Below are positions 7,900-16,700 of a stretch of DNA of 64,000 nucleotides, in pieces. Position numbers and translations under genes: made by a program. The stretch comes from JAKEFM01 sp035695825 (GTDB lineage: Bacteria > Planctomycetota > UBA1135 > JAKEFM01): assembly GCA_035695825.1 (NCBI GenBank), contig DASRRH010000029.1, positions 45,811 to 109,810 on the forward strand, given 5' to 3'. Every line of letters begins with the position of its first letter. Position 1 is the first letter of the stretch. The notes beneath the pieces were generated by a model, which was not told the DNA's origin, ran no database searches, and saw only the letters and a list, made by a program, of their open reading frames with translations.

Positions 7900-9035
7900 G
7901 GCGGGAGCCTCCAGAGGAGCGCGGCCGACTGCCCGCAGAGACCGACGCCCACCTGGAGGACGAGGTCTCCCCGCGCGGGCTCCTCCTCGCGGAGCAACCG
8001 CGGGAGAGCGCAGGCGGGGTCCGGCTCGACGAGGCCCGTCAACGCGGGAATCCTCCCCTCGCGGAGCGCGCGGATCGAGAGGACCGCGTCGAGGGCCCCC
8101 GCCGCGCCGAGGGTGTGGCCGAAGAGGCCCTTCGTCCCCGTGACGGGGACGCGGTCGAGCGCGGAGCCAAGGACCGCGCGCAGGGCGTTCGCCTCGGCGA
8201 CGTCCCCGGCCTCCGTCCCCAGCCCGAAGGCCTGGACGAAGGCGAGGTCCGGCGAAGCGGCTCCACCCGCGTCGAGCGCCGCCGCGATCGCGCCGGCGAG
8301 CGCGTTCCCCTCCGGCTCGGCGAGCGAGAAGGGGTGGTCGCTGATCCCCGCGGCGCCCGCGACCAGCTCGGCGATCGCGGGGAGGCCGCGACGCCTCCCC
8401 TCCTCCTCGCTCATCAGGAGGAGGAACGCGGCTCCGTCCCCGATCGCGCAGCCGCAGCGCTCGCGGTCGAAGGGGCGCGGCGTTCTCCGGGCGAGCATCC
8501 CGAGGCAGTCGAACCCCCGCAGGACGAGATCCGAGAGCGCGTCGGCCCCTCCGGCGACCGCCCCGGGGGAGAGGCCCGCGCGGATGCGGTCGGCCGCCGT
8601 CCCGAGAGCCTCCATCGAGGCCGTGCAACTCGAGACCACGGTGGAGGCGCGCGCGAAGCCCCACTCCCCGCTCAGCCTCTCGGCGAGGGCGCCGAACGGG
8701 GCGCCCTCCGGATCTCGGCCGGTGTCCCCGCCGAGGCCGACCGTCGTTCCGAGGACGAGGTCGAGGCCGGCGCGACATTCGGGGTCGGCCTCGCCGAGCG
8801 CCTCGCGGATCGCCCGCCGCGCGAGGGCCATCGCCGTCGGGCCGGGCGGCTCCGCGGCGGGATCGGAGGAGCGGACGCGGGACCGTCCCACGAAGACCCT
8901 CGACGCGGTCGACCGGCTCGCGAGCGGCGCGAGCCGCGTTTCCCCCCGCCGCCACGCGGTCCAGATCGCCTCCACTCCCTCCCCCGCGGCGCAGGCGGCC
9001 CCGAGCCCGTGGACGAAGACGCGCGTCCCGCTCAC
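7896..9035 (-). CDS. Beta-ketoacyl-ACP synthase with one catalytic His replaced
   Basis: A 379-residue thiolase-fold ketosynthase starting at a GTG in a GTGA overlap. The nucleophile is present (V-S-S-C-T-A-S, Cys137), and the second histidine is present (G-L-F-G-H-T-L-G-A-A-G, His307). The first histidine, normally in NAHGT, is replaced: the segment reads Q-A-F-G-L-G-T with Phe270. The protein may therefore be impaired in decarboxylation, condense from a different donor, or act as a transferase. It lies between the degenerate partner gene and the short ketosynthase-like gene. Confidence 0.85.
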   Translation of the reverse strand: MSGTRVFVHGLGAACAAGEGVEAIWTAWRRGETRLAPLASRSTASRVFVGRSRVRSSDPAAEPPGPTAMALARRAIREALGEADPECRAGLDLVLGTTVGLGGDTGRDPEGAPFGALAERLSGEWGFARASTVVSSCTASMEALGTAADRIRAGLSPGAVAGGADALSDLVLRGFDCLGMLARRTPRPFDRERCGCAIGDGAAFLLLMSEEEGRRRGLPAIAELVAGAAGISDHPFSLAEPEGNALAGAIAAALDAGGAASPDLAFVQAFGLGTEAGDVAEANALRAVLGSALDRVPVTGTKGLFGHTLGAAGALDAVLSIRALREGRIPALTGLVEPDPACALPRLLREEEPARGDLVLQVGVGLCGQSAALLWRLPP

Positions 9036-10126
9036 GGCGCGAGCAGGCGCGCGAGGGTGACCGAGCCCGCCGGGTCGGCTCCGACGACCCAGGCCTCCCC
9101 GTTCCCCGCGGAGGGCGCGGATCCCTCGAACGCGGGAACCTCTTCCCCGCTCAGGGCCGCGCAGGCGAAGACGAGGTGGAGCGCCGCCGAGCCGGCGAAG
9201 CTCTCCCCGGTCGCCGGCTTGATCGAGACGAGCGCGCTCCGCTCCCCGCGCGCCGGCGCGAGCCGCTCGAGCAAGGGCTCCTCGATCGTCTCGCAGACCC
9301 CGCCGTTCGCGGAGGGGAAGATCCACCCCGCGAGGGGAAAGTCCGCGGCGGCAGCGGCGGCGGCCTCCACGGCCGCCTCCGGCTCATCGGGGCGGAGGGC
9401 CCCGACGACGCCGGCTACCCGGGCGAGCCCGCGCGCGTCCCGGCGGCGGGCGGACTCCCTCGACTCGAGCACGAGCGCTCCTGCTGCCTCCCCGAGGCGG
9501 AAGCCGTCGCGGGCGGGCGAGAAGGGGATGCACCCGCCCGGCCCGGGCCCCGCGCGGAGCGCGCCGCAGCTTCGGAAGATCGGCTCGAGCTCCGGGATCC
9601 AGGAGTCGCAGCCGACGACCAGGGCGCGGGCGCACCGCCCCGAGGCCACCGCCTCGAAGGCGAGCCGGAACCCGTCGAGCCCGTCGTAGAGGAAGGTCGA
9701 GACGGCGTGTCCGCCACCGTGAAGCGCGCGCTCGATCGCCACGTGGCCGGCCCCCGCGTTGAGGACGCTCTCCGTGAAGAGCATCGGGCTCGGCCCCGTC
9801 CTCCGGATCACGGCGGCGTGGAAGTCGCGGCTGTGGTCGAGGCACCCCAGGGCCGAGGAGACGAAGAGGGTGTCCACGGAACCGGGCGCGGCCGGGTCGA
9901 GCCCGGCCGTCCTCCACGCGTCGAGCGTCGCGCACGCGGCGAGGCGCACGAGCTTCGCCTTCCGCCGCGGGTCCGCCACCCCCTCGAGATCCCCGGGCTC
10001 GAAGGGCTCGATCGGCCCGGTCGCGACCCTCCCTCGCCGCCACGCCTCGAGCGTCGAGCGCCACCCCGCGCCGAGCGTCGTCACGGCCCCGACGCCGGTG
10101 ACCAGGACCTCCTGCCCCGCCGTCAC
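9032..10126 (-). CDS. Ketosynthase-like protein lacking the catalytic triad (chain-length-factor-like)
   Basis: A 364-residue thiolase-fold protein starting at a GTG overlapping the stop of the active ketosynthase. All three catalytic positions are changed. The Cys loop reads V-L-N-A-G-A-G-H (Ala at about residue 124), the NAHGT segment reads S-A-N-G-G, and the K..GH segment reads K-P-A-T-G-E-S. In type II polyketide systems such a protein pairs with the active ketosynthase and sets chain length, and aryl-polyene ketosynthases work as such heterodimers. Tight coupling to the complete ketosynthase gene upstream supports this. The heterodimer is inferred. Confidence 0.8.
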   Translation of the reverse strand: MTAGQEVLVTGVGAVTTLGAGWRSTLEAWRRGRVATGPIEPFEPGDLEGVADPRRKAKLVRLAACATLDAWRTAGLDPAAPGSVDTLFVSSALGCLDHSRDFHAAVIRRTGPSPMLFTESVLNAGAGHVAIERALHGGGHAVSTFLYDGLDGFRLAFEAVASGRCARALVVGCDSWIPELEPIFRSCGALRAGPGPGGCIPFSPARDGFRLGEAAGALVLESRESARRRDARGLARVAGVVGALRPDEPEAAVEAAAAAAADFPLAGWIFPSANGGVCETIEEPLLERLAPARGERSALVSIKPATGESFAGSAALHLVFACAALSGEEVPAFEGSAPSAGNGEAWVVGADPAGSVTLARLLAP

Positions 10127-11343
10127 CCCCCCTCCCGACGCAGGAGGAGGCTCGCGCAGGAGCCTCCGAAGCCGAAGGAGTTCGACATCGCGACGGCCCC
10201 TTCGAACGGGATAGGCCCCTCCCCGTCGAGCCGAAGCCCCCGGAACTCGGGGTCCGCTTCGCGGAAGCCCGCCGAGGGGGGCGCGCGCCGCTCCTCGAGG
10301 GCGAGCCACGCGAAGAGGGTCTCGAGCGCGCCTGCGGCTCCGAGCGCGTGTCCGACCGCGCCCTTGTTCGCGGACACCGCGATCCGCGCGAGGCCCTCGC
10401 CGAAGACGCGCCGCATCGCCCGGTACTCGCTCCGGTCGTTGAGGATCGTCGCCGTCCCGTGCGCGTTCAGGTGGGCGACCGCGGGCGGGGAGAGCCCGGC
10501 GTCGGCGAGGGCGGACCGCATCGCCGCCTCCGCTCCGAGCCCCTCGGGCTGGGGTTGCGTGAGGTGGTGGCCCTCGCTCGCCTCTCCGTAGCCGACGATC
10601 TCCCCGAGCGCCCTCGCCCCCCGCGCCCGCGCGTGCGACGCCGACTCGAGGACGAGGAACGCCGCGGCCTCCCCCAGGTGGAAGCCGCTGCGGGCGCGGT
10701 CGAAGGGCCGCCCCGCGTCCGCCGTGATCAGGTGGAGCGACCCGAAGCCCGCGTGCGTGTACTCGCACATCGGGTCGAACCCGCCGGCGAGGGCGAGGTC
10801 GAGGACGCGGTCCCGGATCCGATTCACCGCGAGCCCGATCGCGCTCGCCCCCGCGGCGCAGGCGTCGTTGACGTTGACGGCCGGCCCGTGGAGCGCCAGC
10901 CGCGCGGCGAGGTCTCGCGTCTGGTGGGAGGGGAGCGCCTGCAGGAGGGACGCGTAGGCCGCCCCCCCGGGGCCCCGCTCGAGGAACGAGGCGAGGAACC
11001 TCCCTCCCGATCGCATCCCGCCCAGCGTCGTCCCCGCGCACAGGCCGAAGCGCTCCCGCGCGCCCCGGGTCGTCCTCAGCCCCGCGCGCTCGAGGGCCTC
11101 CTCTCCCGCGACGAGGGCGAGCTGCGTCGCCCGGTCGAGCCCCCGCAGGTCGCGCGCCCGCGGGACCGAGCCCGGGAAGTCCGGCACCTCCGCGCAGCGC
11201 TTCACGGGATAAGGCGACGCGTCGAACGTCGTCGCGTCGGCGACGGCGGAAATCCCCTCGAACAGGGCGCGGCGGTTTGCCGGAAGCCCGACCCCGAAGG
11301 GGGAGACGACGCCGACGCCGGTGATCGTGACGGGTTCGCGCAA
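10123..11343 (-). CDS. Beta-ketoacyl-ACP synthase (complete catalytic triad)
   Basis: A 406-residue FabF/KAS-II-like enzyme. The triad is intact: Cys162 (N-D-A-C-A-A-G), His295 (L-N-A-H-G-T-A-T) and His332 (K-G-A-V-G-H-A-L-G-A-A-G). The C-terminal 'SNSFGFGGSCASLLL' is also typical. It would perform the decarboxylative condensation of malonyl-ACP with the growing chain. The earliest usable start is a TTG at 11343, inside a 14-base palindrome; no strong ribosome site is visible. It is the first of eight overlapping genes reading down to 5061 and the likely active partner of the degenerate ketosynthase that follows. Confidence 0.9.
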   Translation of the reverse strand: MREPVTITGVGVVSPFGVGLPANRRALFEGISAVADATTFDASPYPVKRCAEVPDFPGSVPRARDLRGLDRATQLALVAGEEALERAGLRTTRGARERFGLCAGTTLGGMRSGGRFLASFLERGPGGAAYASLLQALPSHQTRDLAARLALHGPAVNVNDACAAGASAIGLAVNRIRDRVLDLALAGGFDPMCEYTHAGFGSLHLITADAGRPFDRARSGFHLGEAAAFLVLESASHARARGARALGEIVGYGEASEGHHLTQPQPEGLGAEAAMRSALADAGLSPPAVAHLNAHGTATILNDRSEYRAMRRVFGEGLARIAVSANKGAVGHALGAAGALETLFAWLALEERRAPPSAGFREADPEFRGLRLDGEGPIPFEGAVAMSNSFGFGGSCASLLLRREGG

Positions 11344-11352
11344 GCGCTTGCG
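11339..11352. repeat. 14-base perfect palindrome over the TTG start
   Basis: The sequence cgcaagcgcttgcg is a perfect inverted repeat that includes the TTG start codon of the ketosynthase gene. It could be an operator or a translation-limiting hairpin, or chance; no second copy was noticed. Confidence 0.3.
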
Positions 11353-11410
11353 ACGATCTCAGGGCGGCCGAGCGCAGGATGTTATCCCCCGCACCCGAGC
11401 GGGCCACCCG

Positions 11411-12061
11411 TCACGGCCGCTCGAAGCGCGCCGCCTCGACCTTCGCGAGCGGCCTCACCGACGCCATCTCGTATCGCGTCGAGTCGCCGGACCGCCCGAT
11501 CCACTCGAACGCCCGAGGGAGTCCGTCCTCGGCGCCGACCTCGAATCGGACCTCGCGCACGGAGCGCGCCAGCGGGTCGTCCGGTGACCGAGGACGGAGC
11601 CGCAGCGCCCGCGTCGCGACGCCCTCCTCCTCGGCGAGCTCGAAGCGCTTCTCGATCCTCGCCACCACGGAGGCGTCCGGGAGTCCAAGGAGCGGCAGGA
11701 GCCCCGCCGCTCCGGTCGGGTCGACGCCGCGGAACTCGGGCTTCTCCGTCTTCCCCCGGTAGACCTCGATCCGCTCCCCCCGCGCGAGGAGGAGGCTCCA
11801 CCGCGGCTCGCGGATCTCGACGCGCAGGTTCCCGCCCCGGTCGAGGAGCATCGTCCCCCTCGAGACGATCGGCTCCTCGAGCTGGGCGACGACCTCGCGC
11901 AGCGTGAGGTCCGCCTCCATGCCGGCCCACCCCTCGGCCTTCCGGCGCATGAACTCGAGGAGCGCGCCCGCGGGACGGGTGGCCGGCGCGCTCGCGGGCC
12001 CCCGCGCCGGTTCCTCCCGCGCGGCGAGGCCGCCGAGCAGAACGAGCAGGGGCCTCCTCAG
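11411..12061 (-). CDS. LolA-like outer-membrane lipoprotein carrier protein
   Basis: About 216 residues. It has an N-terminal signal-like segment (RRPLLVLLGGLA) and a beta-rich body with LolA hallmarks: 'MEADLTLREVVAQLEEPIVS', 'GTMLLDRGGNLRVEIREP' and 'LLLARGERIEVYRG'. LolA proteins chaperone hydrophobic molecules across the periplasm, and aryl-polyene loci carry a dedicated copy. The start is a problem: the only codon that preserves the signal peptide is CTG at 12061, overlapping the upstream stop as CTGA. The first in-frame ATG would remove the signal sequence. I keep CTG as the likely start. Confidence 0.75.
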   Translation of the reverse strand: MRRPLLVLLGGLAAREEPARGPASAPATRPAGALLEFMRRKAEGWAGMEADLTLREVVAQLEEPIVSRGTMLLDRGGNLRVEIREPRWSLLLARGERIEVYRGKTEKPEFRGVDPTGAAGLLPLLGLPDASVVARIEKRFELAEEEGVATRALRLRPRSPDDPLARSVREVRFEVGAEDGLPRAFEWIGRSGDSTRYEMASVRPLAKVEAARFERP

Positions 12062-13002
12062 GCCGGGACCTCCCGGAGGACCGGCCGCGACGCGGCCGGC
12101 GCCTCGCCGAAGATCGGAGCGGGGGAGAAGTACTGGTCGGGGTGGGCCCGGAGGCGTCGCTCGACCACCTCGAGCGTCCGGCGCACGAGCCCCTCCACCG
12201 CCGCCGCCCGGCTCCCCCGCGAATCCTCGGGCGGCCGGATCGGCTCCTCGAAGACGACGCGGTACCTTCCGGGCCCCTCCCGCGGAACGAACGCGGGGAG
12301 AATCGGCGCGCCCGACGCGATCGCGAGCGAGGCGTACCCGCTCGGCACGAGGGTGCGCCGGCCGAGGAACGAGGCCTCGATGGCGGGCCCCCCGAGCGGC
12401 CGGTCGACGAGCAGGGCGAGGAGACCTCCGCGGCGAAGCCACTCGACCGCGCGAACCGCGGAGAGGGGATCGGTCCCCACGCTCACCGTCTCGACGCCGA
12501 GCCGGCGGCGCGTCTCGACCCGGTAGCGCTCGACCTCGTCGTCCTCGTCGACCGCACTCACGACCGCCAGGGGGAACCCGCGCCGCGCGAACGCGACCCC
12601 GCCGACCTCCCAAGCCCCGAGGTGGGCCGTCGCGACGATCACGCCGCGCTTTCCCGGCTCGAGGGCGAGGAAGCGCTCGAGCCCGTCGTACCCGGCGATG
12701 TGGCGCTCGACGCTCCCCGGGTCGACCCGGAGCACGAAGAACGTGTCGCAGAGCGTGTCGCAGTAGTTCCAGACCGTCCGCCGCGCGAGGGCGCGCCGCG
12801 CGCGCTCGTCGAGGTCGGGCCGGAGCGCCGCCAGGTTCCCGCGAATCACCGCGGCGTGCCGGGTCGGGAAGAGGACGTCGCGCGCCCCGAACGCACGGCA
12901 CACGGCGTAGGAGACCCGCCGCGGGGCCCGTGCGAGGATCCATTCCCCGAGGCGGTACCAGCCGACGGTGTTGTGGGGGTGGCGGCGGAGCACGAGGGGC
13001 AC
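12058..13002 (-). CDS. LpxL/HtrB-family lysophospholipid acyltransferase
   Basis: A 314-residue enzyme with a GTG start. The family's HX4(D/E) catalytic motif is seen as H-L-G-A-W-E (His127, Glu132), followed by the acceptor-loop 'LLVDRPLGG' and a C-terminal 'RAHPDQYF' that resembles the usual HPxxW ending. These inner-membrane enzymes acylate lipid A precursors or related glycolipids from acyl-ACP. As the first gene of the minus-strand run, it may attach the polyene to its lipid anchor. Confidence 0.9.
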   Translation of the reverse strand: MPLVLRRHPHNTVGWYRLGEWILARAPRRVSYAVCRAFGARDVLFPTRHAAVIRGNLAALRPDLDERARRALARRTVWNYCDTLCDTFFVLRVDPGSVERHIAGYDGLERFLALEPGKRGVIVATAHLGAWEVGGVAFARRGFPLAVVSAVDEDDEVERYRVETRRRLGVETVSVGTDPLSAVRAVEWLRRGGLLALLVDRPLGGPAIEASFLGRRTLVPSGYASLAIASGAPILPAFVPREGPGRYRVVFEEPIRPPEDSRGSRAAAVEGLVRRTLEVVERRLRAHPDQYFSPAPIFGEAPAASRPVLREVPA

Positions 13003-13119
13003 AGTTTAGGAGCCTTCGCCGGACCCGGATGAGGCGGGGACGACCCCGGGGTGACCCCTCCCTCCGCGCGGACTACCTCGGGACAGAGACCCAACCGCCC
13101 CGGGGACCGGATCCCCCCC

Positions 13120-13148
13120 GAAAACCGCCGGGGCCCCTCGTGCGTCTG
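13120..13148 (+). promoter_or_regulatory. Candidate ECF-type promoter before the sigma factor gene
   Basis: GAAAACC (13120-13126) and CGTCTG (13143-13148) are spaced 16 bases apart, resembling the GGAAC/CGTC arrangement of many ECF promoters. Transcription would begin within a few bases of the ATG at 13158, so the message could be leaderless; no ribosome site is visible there. This would allow autoregulation. The -35 match is loose. Confidence 0.3.
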
Positions 13149-13157
13149 TAGCCCTGC

Positions 13158-13745
13158 ATGGACGTCGGAGCGGGACGCGACGGCGGACCGGACGGCCACC
13201 CGCTGGCCCTGCGGTTCGAAGCCCTGCGCGACCGGCTGGCGGGGACGGCCTTCCACGTCCTCGACGACCGGCAGGACGCCCGCGAGGCGGTGCAGGAGGC
13301 GTTCGTCCGCTGCTGGCGGGGGCGCGCGGGCGCGGACGGGGTCCGCGCCCTCGACGCCTGGATCTTCTCCGTCGTCCTGAACGCGGCGAAGGACCTGCGC
13401 CGGCGGCGGACGGTCCGCCGCGCCGAGCCCTTGCCGGCGGAGGAAGCGATGCAACCGACGAGCCTCGAACCCGGACCCCTGGCCCTCGCCGAACGGCGGG
13501 AGGACGTCGCGCGCGTCCGCGCCGCGATCGGGGCGCTGCCGGAATCCGAGCGGGAGGTCTTCCTCCTCCGCGAGAACGGGGACCTCACCTTCGAGGCGAT
13601 CGCTTCGCTTCTCCGCGTCCCGGTCGGGACGGCGAAGACCCGGATGCGCGCGGCGCTGCGCCGGATCCGCGAGGCGCTCGCGCCGCGCTCCGGCGCTCCG
13701 CTCCTCCTCGAAAGGATCTCCTCGCCTCCAAGGGTGCATTCATGA
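13158..13745 (+). CDS. ECF-type RNA polymerase sigma factor
   Basis: A 195-residue sigma-70-family protein. Region 2 is seen at about residues 30-60 ('DRQDAREAVQEAFVRCWRG', then 'LDAWIFSVVLNAAKDLRRR'), and region 4 at about 125-175 ('LPESEREVFLLRENGDLTF', then a helix-turn-helix with 'VPVGTAKTRMRAALRR'). It has no additional sensor domain. The stop overlaps the next start as ATGA, coupling it to a protein with a zinc anti-sigma domain, which is the usual sigma/anti-sigma arrangement. Target promoters are unknown. Confidence 0.9.
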   Translation: MDVGAGRDGGPDGHPLALRFEALRDRLAGTAFHVLDDRQDAREAVQEAFVRCWRGRAGADGVRALDAWIFSVVLNAAKDLRRRRTVRRAEPLPAEEAMQPTSLEPGPLALAERREDVARVRAAIGALPESEREVFLLRENGDLTFEAIASLLRVPVGTAKTRMRAALRRIREALAPRSGAPLLLERISSPPRVHS

Positions 13746-16700
13746 ACGCCTGCGAAAGCACGAAGGAACTCCTCCTCGACCACCTCTACGGCGCCCTCGA
13801 CGAGCCCGAGGAAACCGCCGTCCGCGACCACCTCGCCGCCTGCGAGGCGTGCCGCGCGGCCCTCGCGATGGCCCGGGAGCAGCGCGAACTCCTCGCCGAG
13901 GCCGCGCGACTGCCGGTGAACGACTTCGCGTTCACGTCGCCCCCTGCCTCCTCCCCGATCCCCATCCGATTCACCGGGTTCCGCCGCGTCGGCGCCGCCG
14001 CGGCGGCGGCGCTTCTCGGCGCGGCAGGTGTCTTCGGTTACCGCGCCCATGCCAGGGCCCAGATCCTCGCGCGCAACCCGCGCGTCTCGGTGCTCGGCCC
14101 CGTCGCCGTCCCGTCGGGCTCCCCGGCGCAGTTCCTCGTCGACGTGCGCACGCTCGACGGCGACCCGCTCCGCGCCGAGGTCTCCGGCGAGGTCCAGCGT
14201 GCCGACGGCAGGGAGACGCAGCAGGCTCTGACCGACGGGAACGGGGAGGCGCGCCTCTCCGTCAACTCGGGCTCGGGCCGGCCGGGGGAGCAGATGCTCG
14301 TCGGCTTCCGCGTGAAGACTCCCGACGGGATCGAACGCCACGGCTCGACGATGCTCGTCCGCGACGCGACGCGGCTCCTCGCTCGGGTCGGCACCGACAA
14401 GCCGCTCTACCGGCCCGGCGAGCCCGTCCGCGTCCGGGCCGTCGCGCTCGAGCGCTTCCGCCTGACGCCCGCCGGCGACCTCCCCGTCCGCTTCCAGGTC
14501 TTCGACCCACGTGGGTCGCTCCTCGCCGACCCGACCGTCCCTGCGATCGCCGGGGTCGGGGCGTGGACGTGGCCGATCCCCGACGGCGCCGCGGGCGGCG
14601 AGTACCGGGTCGTCCTGACCGGCGATCCGGGCGGCTTCGAGACGTTCCCGAAGACGGAGCGCAAGTTCGTCGTCCGCTCCTACCGCGTGCCGCGGATCAA
14701 GGGGGACATCGACTTCGACCGCGACGCCTACGGGCCCGGCGCGACCGGCGAGGCGACGGTCTCCGTCGAGCGCGCCGAGGGGGGCGTTCCGAGGGGGGCC
14801 GCGCTCGACGCGATCGTCACGGTCGACGGGAAGGAGGACTCCCGAGAAACGCTCGCGCTCCCCGACACCGGCAACGCGAAGGTCCGCTTCACTCTCCCGA
14901 AGGAGATCGAGCAGGGTCGCGGCACCCTCACGGTGGTCGTCCGCGACGGAGGGAACGTCGAGACCCTCGCGAAGACGCTCCCGATCGTGATCGACCGCCT
15001 CGACGTCGCCTTCTTCCCGGAGGGAGGCGACCTCGTCGCGGGCCTTCCCTCTCGCGTCTACTTCAGCGTCCGCGACCCCAAGGACGAGCCCGCCGACCTC
15101 GAGGCCGAGGTCGTCGACTCCCGCGGTCGCGAGGTCGCCGAGGCGAAGGTCGAGGACCTCGGGAGAGGCCGGTTCGAGCTCACCCCGAAGGCCGGGGAGA
15201 CCTACCGCCTCGTCGCGCGCCGACCCGAGAGGGTCGAGCTCCGGGCTGCGTTCCCCGCGGTCAATGACCGCGGCGTCGTCGTGCGGGCCCTGGACGACGT
15301 CACGCCTCCGGGGGCTCCGCTCCGTCTCGAGGTCGCCTCGACCGAGTCGGGCCGCCACGACGTCGCCGCCTACTGCCGCGGCGTCCTCGTCGCGCAGGAC
15401 ACGGTGAGGTTCGCGGCGGGGGAGTCCCGCGAGGTCGCTCTCCGCGCGAACGCGGACGTCGGCGGCGTCTTCCGCGTGACGGTGTTCGATCCCGCCGGAA
15501 GCCCGCGAGCGGAGCGCCTGGTCTCGGTCGAGCCCCCGCACCGGGTCGACCTCGAGATCCGGCCTTCGGTCGCGGCCGCCTCGCCCGGCGACACGGTCAA
15601 GGTCGACCTCCTCGCCCGCGACGAGAACGGGCGTCCCGCGCGCGCGGTGCTCGGCGTCGGAGTCGTCGACGACGCCGTCGTCTCCCTCGCGAAGGACGAG
15701 GACACCCCCTCGCTTCCGATGCACTTCCTCCTCGGTCTCGAGGTCGAGGAGCTCGAGAAGGTCGACGTCTTCGCGCGCGGCCCGAATGCCGCCCGCGCCG
15801 TCGATCGGCTCCTCGGCGTTCAGGGCTGGCGGCACTTCGCCTGGCGCGAGCCGGCGGCCTTCTTGGCGAACAACGCCGAGAAGGGCCCCAGGGTGGTCGT
15901 CGCCTCGGCCGTCGACACGCCCCAGCGGTCAGACAACGAGGCCGAGGTGCGGATCGCCGTCGAGGCGGGGATGAGCCAGGTCGACGAGAGGCTGCGCCGC
16001 AGGGCTGGAGTGCTGGCCATCGCGGGCGGGATCGTCTTCGGACTGGTGCGGCTCGTCTCCGGGCTCGCCGCGCGGCGGCCCCTCCGCGTCGGCACGGCTC
16101 TGGCGGGCGGGACGCTGGCAGTCCTTCTCGGGATCACCCTCAACCCGGGGGGCTTCGAGGAGCGCCCGGCCGTCGTCGGAGGACTCCCCGGAAACCTTCG
16201 ATTCGAAGCGCCCGTCGTGGCCGTCGCCAATGCAGCTCAGCGACCCGGGAGCGACGGTTTCAGGAGTTCCTGGACGAGTTTCTTCGCGGGGGAATCTCAA
16301 TCCCCAAGCCCGGGGGGAGCCTGGGGGTCAGGGGGCGCGAATCTCCTAGTCCTCCGTGCAGACAGGCCCGTCGTGGAGTTCTTCCAGGACGCCATCGCCG
16401 GGCCGCCGGAGATGCGCGCGAACCTCTGGCGCTTCGAAGAACCGAACGAAGACCTAGAACTTGCCGCTGGGAGAGACGACTTCATTGTGGGGCGCCGCAT
16501 GCCCGGACCCACGGCCCCGGGGCATGCCCGGTTCCTCGCGCGCGAGTACGCGCACCGGAAGCGACCGAATCACGACGGCTCGCGGCAGGACTTCACGGAG
16601 GTCCTCTACTGGAACCCGAACCTGGTCACAGGGGAGGACGGAAAGGCGCACTTCGAGTTCGACACCTCGGACTCGGTGACGACCTTCGCCGTCGGCGTCG

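Noticed and set aside
7896..10126. Ketosynthase genes with missing residues as pseudogenes
   Set aside because: Frames are intact, overlap their neighbours exactly and keep the fold; loss of catalytic residues fits chain-length-factor-type partners.
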